Part shown: one piece after another, positions 11,343 to 23,814 of the stretch
How positions within the stretch are numbered: position 1 is the first letter of the stretch
Layout: each line of letters starts with the position of its first letter
Assembly (NCBI GenBank): GCA_948567375.1
Contig: OX419762.1
Location: forward strand, 53,549,034 to 53,613,033
Direction: 5' to 3'
From: Lunularia cruciata
Taxonomy: Eukaryota; Streptophyta; Marchantiopsida; Lunulariales; Lunulariaceae
DNA length: 64,000 nucleotides
The notes under the pieces: model-generated
What the model was told of the DNA's origin: nothing
Database searches by the model: none
The model's input: the letters and a program-made list of their open reading frames with translations, nothing else
Program-made: the position numbers and the translations under genes

Positions 11343-12021
11343 TGTGAGCCGGCCTGTCTCTCACTCAGGATGAATCTCTGATGGCTATTATGGTAGCGCA
11401 CCATGGACTAAGAAGGCAAGGAACCCCAACTCCATCATACTCCTCCAAGGCTAACACTCCAAGACTCAAGACATTGCTCACTAGAGAACTCAATGAGAGA
11501 GAGATAGTTGCAAATGAAAGGATGATGAGTACCTCCTCACCCCTTGTTTATATACTTGTGAAATAGTTACGTACCAAAGTTACTAATTACCGTAGTAACT
11601 CAAGTTACTAGACTAAAAGTCAAGTAAAGTCAAAAAGTAGAAAGGAATATCCATTCACATGGGCATATTCCCCTTATCTTGACCCAACCACTAAAGCAAG
11701 GATTCCTTCACATGGGCTATCCTTGGACTAAAGAAGAATCCAAAACAAAAAGGCTTGCGGGCCCAAGAGTTCTCAACTCTTTCCCCAAAGCCAAACACCT
11801 AGGAATAATACCAAGTCAACACACTAAAATCCAAAATAGTGGTGCTCATCTTTTCTACTTCCTCTAAAGTAAGGTCCCATCTATCTTAGCTATGACTAAC
11901 TTTAGCTAACCATGACTAATATAGAACCATCCTTTATCTCTATATAAATAATATCTCTTAAGTACTTGTAATACCAAGCTAAATATCACAATACCACACA
12001 CATGCACAAATGGGTGTTACA
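11343..12021 (-). repeat. A2 5' LTR
   Basis: The 679-bp LTR is nearly identical to its partner at 4227-4905. The TATATAAA box reads on the minus strand at 11547-11554. The outer end abuts GGCC and the resumed B1 gag. A frame starting in its last bases (12010) runs into B1 gag by chance. Confidence 0.95.
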
Positions 12022-13934
12022 GGCCACGCCAACACAGAATGCAATACTCGTAATGCATTCCCGGTGCAGCAAATTGATTGGGTTTCGAGATGGAACCAAG
12101 ATGAGGACGAGGAGGTTGTGTACCAAACTCAGGAGGTACAGCCTCAAGCGAGCACATTGTATCAAGGTCCGAGGTTTGGACCTAGGGAGTATAACCCCAA
12201 TGCTCCTCCACGAAGACCACCGATGAGCAACCAAAATTGGCCTCAAAATGTTGCACCCGGAGCCTGTTATAATTGTGGCTCGATGGGACATTGGTCGCCA
12301 AACTATCCCGAGCCAAGAAGGCAAATTGCGTATGTTCCCCTGTGCAAAAATTGTAAAGGATCGGGGCATACGGGCAACCAATGTCCTCACCCACCGAATC
12401 CGCAACCGCCTGTAAAGTATGTACAGACCCCTGCTGAGCGTGTAGTCCTTCAGCCAAAGGAGGATACGAATGTAAATTGTATTACTCTTGAGGAAGAAAG
12501 ACCTCAAGAAGGGAGTCCGGCCTTAGAAGGAGAATGGCTGGACCTTGAAATTTTGAAGGTTGAGACACGCTCTAGCAAGAAGAAGCGTGATCCCAAAGAA
12601 CTGAGTACAACCTCGTCTTCACAAAAGGCGAAGAGACTGCGCCCAAAAGCCATTCTTTTGGCCAAGGAGGAAAAGATCCTTGCAAAAGCCAAAGCTAAAG
12701 CCTTGCAGAAAGAATTAAAGGAGGCATTACTCAGGACTCAGGAACTGAGTTTGGAAGAGGAGACAAAGTTGAAGTCTCCAGTTTTTCCGGCAGACATCCG
12801 ATCCGAAGTAAAGGGTCTAATCCAAGCCAAGGTGGGCCAACCCGAGGAACCTCGGGTCAAGGACATCAGCAAGCCCGTCACCATTTTGAAGCGTCCCAAA
12901 GTCAAAAGGGAACATGGAGAGACTTCGGACCCAAAGCCGAAAGCGAAGACGGTCAAATTGGAGGAGTTCTCCAATATGATATTGTAGCAGATCTTGCCAC
13001 CACAAATGCCAACGTTACATTCAAGCAGTTGTGGGAAGATAACAAGCTGTACAAGAGACAGCTGAATTTGGCACTCAAGAAGGTAAGGTCGATGTCAAAG
13101 AAGGACCTGCTTGCTATTTATCGTATTGAACAAGAAGATTTGAGATCTCCCGAGGTAGACGTAGAGATTGCAGGGTGCATGATCACATCGATACCCATTG
13201 ATGCTGGGTCCAACGTGAATGTCATGACCGAAGATACTGCGAATCGACTTGGGTTTCATACGTTTGAACCCACACCCCGAGTTTTGAAGTTTGCAGACCA
13301 AACCAGGAGACGGCCATTGGGCATGCTGTCAAACATTACCATGATCATTGGAGGGGTACCCTTCAAGTTGAATTACATCATATTGCGACCAGTGACAAAA
13401 ACTGGTTACCCTCTGTTGATCGGCAGACCCTGGTTGTACAGTGCCCAAGTTGTGGTAGATTGGCATCAGCAGAAGTTAAGATTCAAGGACATTTTGTCCA
13501 AAGATCAGAAGCTGGTGACTATGAGTTGGACAAAGGTTCCCCATCTCAGGGAAACAAGTTCGTCGGAAGAGGAGGACAAATCCAAAGACTCATCGTCTTT
13601 GTCCTCAGACAAATCCAAAGACGAAGTCCAAGTTAATTACTTGGAATGCTATGAGGTGGATGTTTAAGACAAAGATCCATATGACCTTGCCTCGGGTGAA
13701 CCTGACTTGGAGGAAGGGGGTTTGATGGCAGCTTGCCTCGGGTTAAGCCAAGTAAGCCACGTTGAAGGAGTCATCAACCCCGATGACTGTCAAGATGTCT
13801 TATTAACTGAAGGAAAAATTTTAAAAATCTCGAAGACAGTTACTTTGGAGGAGTTGGCAGGATACACTGCCTTGTTTATAGAATTCCAGGATGTATTTGC
13901 CTGGTCGATTGATCAAATGCCGGGTATTCCATGA
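12022..13934 (+). pseudogene. B1 gag zinc knuckles and protease
   Basis: This is the continuation of B1 gag after A2. It holds the rest of knuckle 1 (GHANTEC), knuckle 2 (CYNCGSMGHWSPNY, last Cys lost) and knuckle 3 (CKNCKGSGHTGNQC). A Lys/Glu-rich linker (about 12560-12960) follows, then the protease with active site DAGSNVNV near 13202 and the downstream LLIGRPWL motif, and an acidic linker toward RT. Stops at about 12987 and 13665 and frameshifts interrupt it. Compare the longer uninterrupted B5 frame at 55794-58058. Confidence 0.85.
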
Positions 13935-15260
13935 GAATTCGGAGAACACCGGATTGATCTGGTTGAAAGTGCAGTTCTGGTTCGGCAGTGACAATACCGC
14001 CTGAACCCAAAGTACTCGCTTTTGGTGAAAGATGAAATCGACAAGTACTTAGTGGCCAGAATCATCTTCCTTGTCTTAAGCAGTGAATGGGTCTCCCCCA
14101 GTGTCATTTTCCCGAAGAAGAAAACAAGGAAGATCCGAGTGTGCCAAGACTTCCAAAAGTTGAACGCAGTTACAAGGAAAGATCATCATCCCTTGCCTTT
14201 TACCGATACAATTTTAGATCAAGTAGCTGGGCATCCTTGTTATAGTTTTCTCAATGGATTTTTAGGGTACAATCAAGTATCCATTCGAGAAGAAGACAAG
14301 GATAAAACTACATTCACGACCAATTGGGGCACTTTCGCTTATAATCAAATGCCCTTTGGGTTGTGTAATGCCCCTGCTACTTTCCAGCGGATGATGAATT
14401 TAATCTTCAAAGATTTCCAGCGCAAATTTGTGGAAGTTTTTATTGATGACTTTTGTGTGTTTGGGCGAAGAGATGTACATTTAGATTACCTTTGCCAAAC
14501 AATTGAAAGGTGTCATTTTTCCGGCTTGTCATTACACACGGAGAAATGCTTCTTCGCAATGAAGGAGGGAATTCTTTTGGGGCATCGGGTGTCAAGCCAA
14601 GGTATTGAAGTCGATGTTGAGAAGGTTAAGATAATCCCAGCTTTGGAATCCCCGAAGAACATCCAGGAGCTGAGAGCCTTCTTGGGACATGTTGGATATT
14701 ACACACGCTTTGTGTCAAACTATGCAGTGCTTGCTGCACCACTTACAAAGCTTTTGAAGAAATCCGAAGACTATCTGTGGGAAGCAAATCAAGAAGAAGC
14801 TTTCCAGGTGTTGAAGAAGAAACTGGTTGAAGCACCAGTCATGAGGGCCCCAAATTGGGACGTCCCTTTTCATGTATATGTGGACACTTCGTCCATGGCC
14901 ATCGGAGTCATCTTAAGTCAGAAGGACAAGAAGAAGAAGGACTACCCGGTGTATTATGCCAACCGACAACTTTCAGTTTCTGAAAAGAACTATTGGACGA
15001 CTGAAAGAGAAGCACTCGGGATGGTGTATGCCTGCAAGAAATTTTGTCATTATTTGTTGGGGTATGAGTTTGTCTTCTATGTTGACCATTACGCATTGCA
15101 ACATTTGGTCAAGAAGGCAGATTTACCGGGACGAATTGCAAGATGGATCTTGTTATTACAAGAGTTCACGTATATTGTACAAGTAAGGAAGGGAGCTTTG
15201 CATTCGAATGCGGACTTCCTGTCCAGGTTGGAGACTCAAAGACCAGGAGTGGGAAATTGA
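13935..15260 (+). pseudogene. B1 reverse transcriptase and RNase H
   Basis: An uninterrupted 412-codon stretch (14022-15260) carries RT from EWVSPSVIFPKK through HHPLPFTDTIL, MPFGLCNAPATFQRMM and the catalytic FIDDFCVFG. RNase H follows (VDTSSMAIGV, TEREALGMVYACKKF, YVDHYALQHLV). This is the Athila/Tat type. Its start is broken by a TGA at about 13932 and a TGA at about 13989. The missing preceding frame makes it inactive despite the good RT core. Confidence 0.88.
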
Positions 15261-15309
15261 CCATCGGTTCCCTGACGAAGAGTAGTATCACTTATCAACA
15301 ACGTGAAGT

Positions 15310-16526
15310 ATGAGGTATGCAGCTAAATATCATTATCTGAATACTCTCCATTGTCTTGAGGGGATGGACCTAGAACAGCGGGCAGTCTTTCTCAGGAAAA
15401 TGGGGCCGTACCAGCTTAAGCACATCATTTTATTTAAGATGGGCGAAGACGAAGTACTTCGTAAATGCTTGGAGTCATACAAAGTAGGAGGAGTAATTGA
15501 ATCTTTACACTCCAAAGCATCGGGAGGACACTATGCTCTGGAGAATACTGTAAAGAAAATTCTTTCGGCAGGGTATTGGTGGCCTACAATGTGCAAAGAT
15601 GTACATGCTCATATCCAAAGCTGTGATGCTTGTTAGAGAACAGGGAAGCCGATGGCTACTTCTCAATGGCCTTTGAGACCAATTTTGCCTTTGGCCCCAT
15701 TTGAGAAATGGGGGATTGATTTTGTGGGTCCCATTCAGCCAGTGACCCAAGTTATAAGAAAGTGATACATCTTGGTGTGCACTGACTATGCTACCAAGAT
15801 GGTCAAAGCGGAAGCAACTCGCAGAGATGATGCTGAAATTGTGGCGGAATTCTTCTTTTGAAACATCATCTCCTGATATGGGTGTCCTATGAAATTGGTC
15901 AGTGACCAAGGAACACATTTTTTGAACTTTGTAATGGAGGCGTTAACCAAGTACTTCCAGATTAAACATCGGAAGACGACTCCTTATAACCCAAAAGCAA
16001 ATGGCTTAACGGAAAAAGCGAATCGGTTACTTTGTAAAATTTTGAATAAGGTGACTGTCAATTATGCCTTTGACTGGGATACAAAATTACCAGCCCCGTT
16101 GTGGGCATATCGAACGACAGAGAAGATTACAACCAAACAAACTCTATACTTCTTGACATATGGCTTGCATCCCATACTGCCAGTTGAATTTGAAGTTCCG
16201 ACATATCGGGTTCTGTGCAAAGAACAAATGTTGGAAGAAGAAAGTCAAGATCTTCGGATTCCTCAACTGATGTGGTTAGAAGAGAAAAGAGACGATGTAA
16301 TGCAAACCACGAAAGAAGTACAAGCCAGAGGAAAGTCAGGCATGATTAGAGAATCAAGCCTGTAACTGTACAAGAAGGGGATTTGGTTTTGTTATATGAC
16401 AATTGCCGAATATTTTTTCTTGGCAAGTTGCATTTGAGATGGATGGGTCCCTATCGAGTTCTTCATCTTTAAAAAGATGGATCCATGCAACTCGTCAACT
16501 TGGAAGGTAATCCTTTTGCCACTTGA
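15310..16526 (+). pseudogene. B1 integrase
   Basis: Integrase zinc domain (GGHYAL ... CDAC, about 15310-15636), then the catalytic core with GIDFVGP at about 15715, SDQGTHFLN at about 15900 and the ANGLTEKANRL Glu at about 16010. The C-terminal region ends at TGA 16524-16526. There is no chromodomain. Stops at about 15634, 15762, 15858, 15873 and 16363 kill the gene. The order and end point match B5. Confidence 0.85.
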
Positions 16527-16611
16527 GTAAACGGGTGGAGAGTTTGGAGATATTGGACCATAGACTCGGAAGTTTCTAAGACACCCAAGGTCTATGTTTG
16601 CGGGGACACTC

Positions 16612-16630
16612 ACATTTGAGGGAGGGGGTA
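16612..16630 (+). promoter_or_regulatory. B1 polypurine tract
   Basis: The tract TTTGAGGGAGGGGGTA directly precedes the 3' LTR start TGTGGTGCCC. The same tract borders the 3' LTRs of B0 and B5. It is the expected primer for plus-strand synthesis. Confidence 0.75.
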
Positions 16631-17043
16631 TGTGGTGCCCACATTTTTTGTTTTTTTCAAAATAAAGGGGAAGAAGTGTATAGAGAAGTCGGATTGCGCC
16701 TGTATGACCAAAGAAAGGGAAGAAAGGAGTCTTCGGGAGGAAACCCGAAGTAAAGTGACTTTGGGTCATAAGGCAAAGTACTCAGAAATGCCCTATCAGC
16801 ATACAACCCAAAGTAAATTGTCTTTGGATCAAGGGGAGCTCAATCCGAGGCAAAGACAGTCTAACAACCTTTCATCAGGGCAAGAAATTCAAGAAGGGGC
16901 AGTTTCAAAATAGACGGCTCATACGCGCGAAGGTTGATTGACAATGACAAGTGCATGTTGGAGGTGTGATTTCTCGGTAGGAACTCAAAGTGACGGAAGA
17001 TGAAGAAGCACAACTCTATAAAAATTGAAACTGCAACGACGAA

Positions 17044-19606
17044 ATGTCGAGCAATTTTCCTTTGCCGTTGAGGAGTCATCTTGCAGGTGATCGGGGAAAG
17101 GGAAATAGAGTTGGACTCGTGTTAGTGCGCAAGGGAGAAGTCGCAAGAGTGAAATCAAGAGAAAGTGAGAAAGTAGAAGAGATAGGAGGAGGGAAGAAGA
17201 ACTCCGAATTCGCAATGAGAAATCATGTGATTTGGAGATTAGATGTGATAGCAAGGATCAAAGTCTTGAGCCGACTTCGGATCACCTTTCTAGCATGGAA
17301 CTGGAACGTGAGTTTTCTAGGATTCATGATAGAAATCATCAAGAGTAAGTGTCTCGATGGACCCGAGGAAGAAGGAAAGAGAGGAAATCCGGCTCGCTGG
17401 ACAGAGTTGGATTGGAGACTCGTACTTGGGAAGGAGGAAGGCTCAGAGCAAGGAGCCTTGTTCTTGGGGAAAGGAGAGATAGCCCAAGAAACACAAGAGG
17501 TGAGAGATGCCTTCTCGTCAAAAAGAACAAAGAATAGGTATAAGGTTGAGAGCTACAAAGATCCTATCAAGAGGGGAATTGTGAGTGCTCTCATGGCAAT
17601 CTTGAAGCCGGAGAGAACGACTTATGTGATGAAACACCAAGCGGTGTTCTTCCATAAGTTGTTTTCAGGAGAACCTATCAATTGGGCCAGGTGTTTTCAC
17701 GGGAGAACGAGGCAGATGGTGTGGAATTTGCGGGATAAGTCACCTCCACATTACATTGTGCTGTTTGCAGCACACTTCTACCTTGGGCTCAATCTACTGA
17801 CCTTGGCGGAGCGGAATTGGATGGTCTCGCACTTCCATCCGAATGTGCGAAAGGAGGTCGATGTTGAGGAGTAGCAATATATTCTCCAAATCCGGAGCAC
17901 GGACAACTACTACACGAAGACAGGAAAGAACGTGGAGGTCGTAGTAAGTACCCCGACAAAGAAGAGGAGTCGGCAAGGAGAAGCTGAAGAAAACAAGAAA
18001 CCTTGGAAGATGCAGAGAAGTAACCTGAGGCAAAGTATGGTGGTGATTGAGTCGGAAGATGAAGACTCAGAAGGCGAGGCCGAGCTCAAGACGGAGGACT
18101 CGGAACATGAGGAGGAACCTGAACTGACATCGTAGAGTGGAGATATGAGCAGTGACAATGAAGAAGGAGGAGAGATGACATTGGTGCCAGCGGCTAACAA
18201 GGAAGAAGAAGAAGTGCAAGCCGAGGTGGAAGCAGAAGACAACTCGCCGTTGGAAGATGAAGTTCCGATGGCCAAGGAAAAGAAGATTGCAGTGCAGCGA
18301 GGAGTTCGCTCGTGACGTAAGGCAAAGTGTGAAGCATGGCCGAGTAGAGGGAAGGAAGAGGTAGAAGAAAGCTCAAGTAGTGAGGCATCAATCCCGATAC
18401 AAAGACTCCAGAGAAGAAGGCGAGTATCAGGAGAAAATAGAGACCACTTCGTGGGAGGAAGTAGTTGCCAGTGATGGAGTTGATTACCAGCGAGAGGTAG
18501 TGTGCCCGTTGTTGGTGAAGTTGGAGCACAAGAAGAAGGAGATGCAATCGACTTGTCTTGAGGTGAAGACTGTTTTGCAAGTCCTATCAAGATTAGAGGA
18601 AGAGAACTAGGAGTTGAAGAGAGGTATAACCCGAGGTGAGGAGGAGAGAGAAGTACTACGAGCGGAGGCAGTAGAGCAAAGTCAGGTAATTGAAGACCTG
18701 AAGAGAGAAGTAAACTATCAAGAGGATCTAGTGAGGAAGAGGGACATAGCAAGGGAAAGACAGGTAGCTGAATTTGAAATCTTGAAGCAGCAGTTTGCTG
18801 ATTCAAGAGTAGAACTTATCCATGCTATGGCAAGGGTAGCAGCAAAGGATCAAGAGCTTGATAGAGTGATGGAGAGTATGGAGGAGAAGAAGCAACTCTG
18901 GCAAAGAGAGTTGTCTGCACGGTATAAAGAAGAAGACCGATTACGAGAATTACTTTGTAATCAGGAAGAGAAAGTTGTACAGAAGGAGAAGGAGAAGGAG
19001 ACGGTGAAAGCCGAATTTGAGGTAGAGTTGGAGATGTACCGAGAGGAATGGCTTGCAGATTGGGAATGAGAACAGAAGACAAGGTTGGAGTCATTGAAGG
19101 AGATAGTCCTCAGGGTGAATGCAATATTAAGTACAGAAGCCAACATTCAAATTGAAGAAGCACGACTGCACGAGTTAAAACTATTGGTGCAGGAGACAAG
19201 GCGAAGACAAGCAAAAGACACCGAGATGAATGCCTTGTTAATAAAACTAAGAACTCGTGTAGACAGAAAGGTGTTAGAGGTAGAGGATAACATTTCAATT
19301 AGATTAGACTTAGTGAAAAAAGAGTTAGAAAAACTTTGGAAGGATGTTAGAGTAAAACCCAAAGTAGATAACATAGGAGTCCAAATGTCTTCGGAGTTAC
19401 CATCAGAGATATTAGAGAAGAGTGGGTCGGGATATAAGGAGTTAGATAGATTACCCACTAGTGAAATTTCAGATCAGGAAAGAGAATTTCTGGATCTAGT
19501 AGGAGAAGAAGGAGATCTGAAACCCGAGGAAAAAATGATAGGAAGTAAGATTACTTCGGGTTCGGGTTTGAAAGCCGATGACGAAGTAGACATCAGATCG
19601 GATTAG
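17044..19606 (+). pseudogene. LTR-encoded coiled-coil ORF, B1 3' LTR copy
   Basis: Full-length but interrupted copy of the B LTR ORF. An open stretch of 276 codons (17044-17874) covers the N-terminal globular region. The acidic region (17932-18250) and coiled coil (18480-19300) follow, ending in a C-terminal acidic tail (VDIRSD). Single-base stops occur at about 17872, 18133, 18314, 18608 and 19067. The frame is still easy to follow end to end, which supports a real coding past. Confidence 0.8.
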
Positions 19607-20350
19607 TAACAGATTTGAGATTTGAAGAGGCATATATGAAGAGGTGCATTCTCATTTCGGATCTGTAGGTTAGAACAATTGTGGTAGAACGGTATAGTTG
19701 TTAGAACTGTTGATTGCTTCAAAATTTAAGAGTGGCATTCGCAGGAAAATGTTGTTCAGTGCTCATTATTTCTGAGAATAGATAAAGTGAAGTGCTGTGA
19801 AGCAGTGCTCGTCGCTTGAGCTTGATTTCGAGTATCAACTTTGTGATTGTATTTGTGAGTGTGTGGAGAAATTCAAAAGTGCAAGTCAATGTGTTTGTTG
19901 GATGTTGGATTCCACAGCCTTGATCTTCATTCTATGTGTTTGATCCTGAGTGAAGTGCAATCGAAGCAATGCCTTGACAGATCTGAGAGGTGTTGGTAGT
20001 GTTGGTAGTATTCTGCATTTGTGAGTGCAGTGCAAGGTTGATGTGAAGCAATTTTGATCAAGGAAGTTGTGCCTTCAGTGGAGGGGTGGAACACAATTCT
20101 GAGGCGAAGTTGTTTTGCAGTGAAGTGCCATTTTTGGGAGAGCCTGAATCATCACAATCAAGATTGTTTGGAAAGATTTGATGGAGTTGTGATTAAGGAG
20201 TGTGAATTTGTGACAAGACCGTGAGTCAGTGCTTGTTACTCTCTTCTGGGTGTGGTTTCTACCTGAGAGATTAAAGACGCAACCAAGAAGAACTGAAATT
20301 GTTACTTTGCTTCGTATTTGACCAATTCTGACTTGTATCTTTGCGGGAAC

Positions 20351-21029
20351 TGTAACACCCATTTGTGCATGTGTGTGGTATTGTGATATTTAGCTTGGTA
20401 TTACAAGTACTTAAGAGATATTATTTATATAGAGATAAAGGATGGTTCTATATTAGTCATGGTTAGCTAAAGTTAGTCATAGCTAAGATAGATGGGACCT
20501 TACTTTAGAGGAAGTAGAAAAGATGAGCACCACTATTTTGGATTTTAGTGTGTTGACTTGGTATTATTCCTAGGTGTTTGGCTTTGGGGAAAGAGTTGAG
20601 AACTCTTGGGCCCGCAAGCCTTTTTGTTTTGGATTCTTCTTTAGTCCAAGGATAGCCCATGTGAAGGAATCCTTGCTTTAGTGGTTGGGTCAAGATAAGG
20701 GGAATATGCCCATGTGAATGGATATTCCTTTCTACTTTTTGACTTTACTTGACTTTTAGTCTAATAACTTGAGTTACTACGGTAATTAGTAACTTTGGTA
20801 CGTAACTATTTCACAAGTATATAAACAAGGGGTGAGGAGGTACTCATCATCCTTTCATTTGCAACTATCTCTCTCTCATTGAGTTCTCTAGTGAGCAATG
20901 TCTTGAGTCTTGGAGTGTTAGCCTTGGAGGAGTATGATGGAGTTTGGGTTCCTTGCCTTCTTAGTCCATGGTGCGCTACCATAATAGCCATCAGAGGTTC
21001 ATCCTGAGTGAGAGATAGGCCGGCTCACA
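20351..21029 (+). mobile_element. A3: solo LTR of family A
   Basis: A complete 679-bp A LTR (TGTAACACCC...GGCTCACA) with no internal region, flanked by the 4-bp duplication GAAC (20347-20350 and 21030-21033) inside the 3' part of the B1 3' LTR. It is of the short type without the 13-bp segment. Solo LTRs arise by recombination between the two LTRs of one element. Confidence 0.95.
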
Positions 21030-21084
21030 GAACGAACTTTACTTACCCGATTACCGCAAAAGTGATATTTGCCGGGTTGTCACA

Positions 21085-22559
21085 CAGGTACTCCACTCCA
21101 TCACTCGCACCTACTTCCACCTTTGGAGTGATCTCCTTCTTTACCTCTTCTTCACCCGATACTCGCCTTCTTCTCTACAGTCATCGTATCAGAATAGATG
21201 CTTCACTCCTTGGGCTAGCATTCTCCTCTTCCCTTGCCTTGCTCGGACCCACTTCACACTTTGCCTTGCATCTCGACCAAACTTCCCTCTGAATCATAAT
21301 CTTCTTCTCCTCTGGCTTGGGTACCTCGTCCTCCAACTTTGTGTTATTTTCTTCCTTGAGCTCCACCCGAACTTCTTCTTCTTTGGCAATAGGTACCAAC
21401 GTCATCTCCACACATTCATCACTATCGCTACTCGTATCCCCACTTTGTAGCATGAGCTCCGGTTCCTCCTTGTTTTCCGAGTCTTTGGACTTGCACTCGG
21501 CTTTGCCTTCTAAGTCTTCCTCTGATGACGCGATCACCATATGCCTTTCCTTGGGTTTCCTCTCCTAGTCTTCTGAGGTCTTGTCTTCTCTATGTCTTTG
21601 CCTTCTCCTTGTCGACTTTGCTTCTTTTTAAGAAGCAGAGTCGACTTCGGAGTACTAACTTCTACCTCTGCACTCTTGCCCGTCTGTGCATAGTACTCAT
21701 CAGTGCTTTGGATTTGAAGAATGTATTGTTGCTCCTCCATGTCAACTTCTCTTCTCAAGTCAGGATGAAAGTGAAACACCATTCTGCTGCGTTATGCCAA
21801 ATTGAGCAAATTCAACCCGAGGTAGAAATGTGCTGCAAACGGCACAATGTAGTGTGGAGGTGACTTATCCTACAAATTCCACACCACCTGTCTCGTCCTC
21901 CCATGGAAGCACCTCGCCTAGTTGATAGGTTCTCCTGCAAACATCTTGTGGAAGAATACCGCTTGGTGTTTCATCACATAAGTCGTCCTCTCCGGCTTCA
22001 GGATTGCCATGAGAGCACTCATGATCCCTCTCTTCACTGGATCTTTGTAACTCTCAACCTTATACCCATTCTTCGTTCTCTTTGAAGAGAAGGCATCCCT
22101 CACTTCTTGGGTTTCTTCGGCTACCTCTCCTTTCCCCAAGAACGTGGCACCCTGCTCCGTGCCTACCTCTCTTCCGAGCTCCAATCTCCACTCTGATTCT
22201 ATCTAGTGAGCCAAATTTCCTCTCTTCCCCTCTTCCTTGGGGCCATTGAGACACTTACTTTTGATTATCTCGGTCATGAAACTTGGAAAACTTACATTCT
22301 AGTTCCACGCCAAGAAGGTGATCCGAAGTCGGCTCAAGACTTTGATTCTTGCAATCACATCTAACCTCCAAATTGCATGATTTCTCACTGCAAATTTGGA
22401 GTTCTTCTTTCCTCCTCCCATCTTTCTTGCTTCCTCACTATCTCTCGGTTTAACTCTCTCAAATTCTCCTCTACACACTAGCGCATCTTCAACTCTACTT
22501 CCCTTCCCACAATCTCCTACAAGACGACTCCTCAACGGTGAAGGAAAATTTCTCGACAT
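21085..22559 (-). pseudogene. LTR-encoded ORF, B0 3' LTR copy
   Basis: Starts MSRNFPSPLRSRLVG at 22559, 27 nt below the TATA box. An open stretch of 86 codons ends at TAG (22299-22301), the same stop as in the B0 5' LTR copy at 45805. Further pieces at 21918-22184 and 21181-21540 give the NWARCF-adjacent globular part and the acidic linker. It is cut by B1 at 21085. Confidence 0.75.
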
Positions 22560-22966
22560 TGCTTTGTTGTTAGCTCAATTTTTATAGAGTCGTGCTTTCT
22601 TTGTCTCTCTTCAATTTGAGTTTCTACCAAGAAATCACACCTCTTGCATGCGTCTGTCACTGTCAATTGTACTTCATGCGTATGACTGCCGGTTTTGAAC
22701 GGTACCTTCTTGAATTTCTTGCCCCAAAGAAAGGTTGTTACATTGTCCTCGCCTCTGGTTGAGCTCCCCCCGATACAAAGACTTCTTACTTCGGGTTGTA
22801 TGCTGACAGGGCAAGTCCGAGTACTTTGCCTTATGACCCGAAGCCACGTTACCTCGGGTTTCATCCCGAAGACGCTTTTCTTTGCCTTCTTCGGCCATAC
22901 AGGTGCAATCCAACTTCTCTATACACTTCTTCTTCTTCATTTAAAAAAAAAAATGTGGGTACCACA
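21085..22966 (-). repeat. B0 3' LTR, main part
   Basis: Minus-strand B LTR from the point of B1 insertion to its start at GGTACCACA (22961-22966), followed by the B0 PPT (22967-22985). The first ~400 bp contain the CTTCGGG-type repeats and a TATA box at 22579-22586. Its C-terminal ORF part and outer end are missing to the left of about 735. Confidence 0.85.
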
Positions 22967-23070
22967 TACCCCCTCCCTCAAATGTGAGCATCCCCGCAAA
23001 CATAGACCTCGGGTGTCTTAGAGACTTCTGAGTCTATGGTCCAATATCTCTGAACTCTCCACCCATTTAC

Positions 23071-23814
23071 TCAAGTGGCAAAAGAATTGCCCTCCAGTTC
23101 TACAAGCTGCATGGACCCATTGTCATAAAGATGAAGAACTCGATAGGGCCCCATCCATCTCAAATGCAACTTGCCTGGAAAAAATATTCGGTGATTGTCA
23201 TATAACAAAACCAAATCTCCTTCATGCATAGCCACAAGCTTGATATGCTTATCTTGCCTGACTTTCCTTTGTGCTTGTACTTCCTTTGTGGTTTGCATTA
23301 CATCGTCTCTTTTCTCTTCTAACCACATTAGTTGATGGATCCGAAGATCTTGGCTTTCTTCCTTTGACAGTCGTTCTTCGCAAAGAATCCAATATGTCAG
23401 TACTTCAAATTCAACTGGTAGTATGAGATGCAAGCCATATGTCAAGAAGTATGGAGTCTTTTTGGTTGTAATCTTTTTTGTTGTTCGATATGCCCACAAT
23501 GCGGTTGGTAATTTTGTATCCCAGTCATAAGCATAATTGACAATCACCTTATTCAAAATTTTGCAAAGTAACCCATTCGCCTTTTCCGTTAAGCCATTTG
23601 CTTTTGGGTTATAAGGAGTCGTCTTCTGATGTTTAATCTGAAAGTACTTGGCTAACGCCTCCATTACAGAGTTCAAAAAGTGTGTCAATCGGTCACTGAC
23701 CAATTCCATAGGACACCTATATCAAGAGATGATGTTTTGAAAGAAAAATTCCGCCACAGTTTTGGCATCATCTCTACGAGTTGCTTCAGCTTTGACTATC
23801 TTGGAAGCATAGTC
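23071..23814 (-). pseudogene. B0 integrase, catalytic core and C-terminus
   Basis: A 212-codon frame at 23071-23709 starts at ELVSDRLTHFLNS, carrying the second catalytic Asp and, at ANGLTEKANGLL, the Glu. It ends ...VELEGNSFAT, the family B pol end. Upstream codons reach the A1 insertion at 23815 through a stop near 23719. The rest of integrase is on the other side of A1. Confidence 0.8.

Larger units (their letters stand above)
4227..12021 (-). mobile_element. A2: family A Ty3/gypsy element, very recent
   Basis: It has 679-bp LTRs at both ends, differing at one site seen by eye (4259 against its partner), and a 4-bp duplication GGCC (4223-4226 and 12022-12025). Reading on the minus strand: 5' LTR (11343-12021), PBS (11322-11338), zinc-knuckle ORF1 (10057-10482), gag and protease start (8154-9770), pol (4954-8144), hairpin and PPT (4906-4946), 3' LTR (4227-4905). 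The internal region is nearly identical to A1. A TGA inside the protease and a 10-bp deletion near the end of pol disable gag-pol. It is inserted in the first zinc knuckle of B1 gag. Confidence 0.95.
787..21084 (+). mobile_element. B1: full-length family B element with nested A2 and A3
   Basis: The element is bounded by TGTGGTGCCC at the left and GTTGTCACA at the right, and flanked by the 5-bp duplication CAGGT (782-786 and 21085-21089). It has a 5' LTR (787-2683), PBS (2691-2708), gag (split by A2), protease, RT-RNase H, integrase, PPT (about 16612-16630) and 3' LTR (16631-21084, containing solo LTR A3). Without the nested elements it is about 11.8 kb, shorter than B5 mainly because the 5' LTR lost about 1.9 kb. 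Its genes carry several stops and frameshifts, so it is dead. It is inserted in the LTR ORF region of B0, in opposite orientation. Confidence 0.92.
16631..21084 (+). repeat. B1 3' LTR, with nested solo LTR A3
   Basis: About 3771 bp of B LTR plus the 679-bp A3 solo LTR and its 4-bp duplication. It starts TGTGGTGCCC after the PPT and ends GTTGTCACA before CAGGT. A TATA box at 17017-17024 precedes the LTR ORF start at 17044 by 27 nt. The LTR ORF is present in full length but broken. Confidence 0.93.

Noticed and set aside
12010-12987. A 325-codon frame starting MGVTGHANTEC
   Set aside because: The first codons are the end of the A2 LTR; the rest is interrupted B1 gag. A chance fusion at the insertion joint.
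17910-18806. 298-codon antisense frame in the B1 3' LTR, Ser/Leu-rich
   Set aside because: Mirror of the acidic and coiled-coil part of the LTR ORF; low-complexity composition explains its openness.
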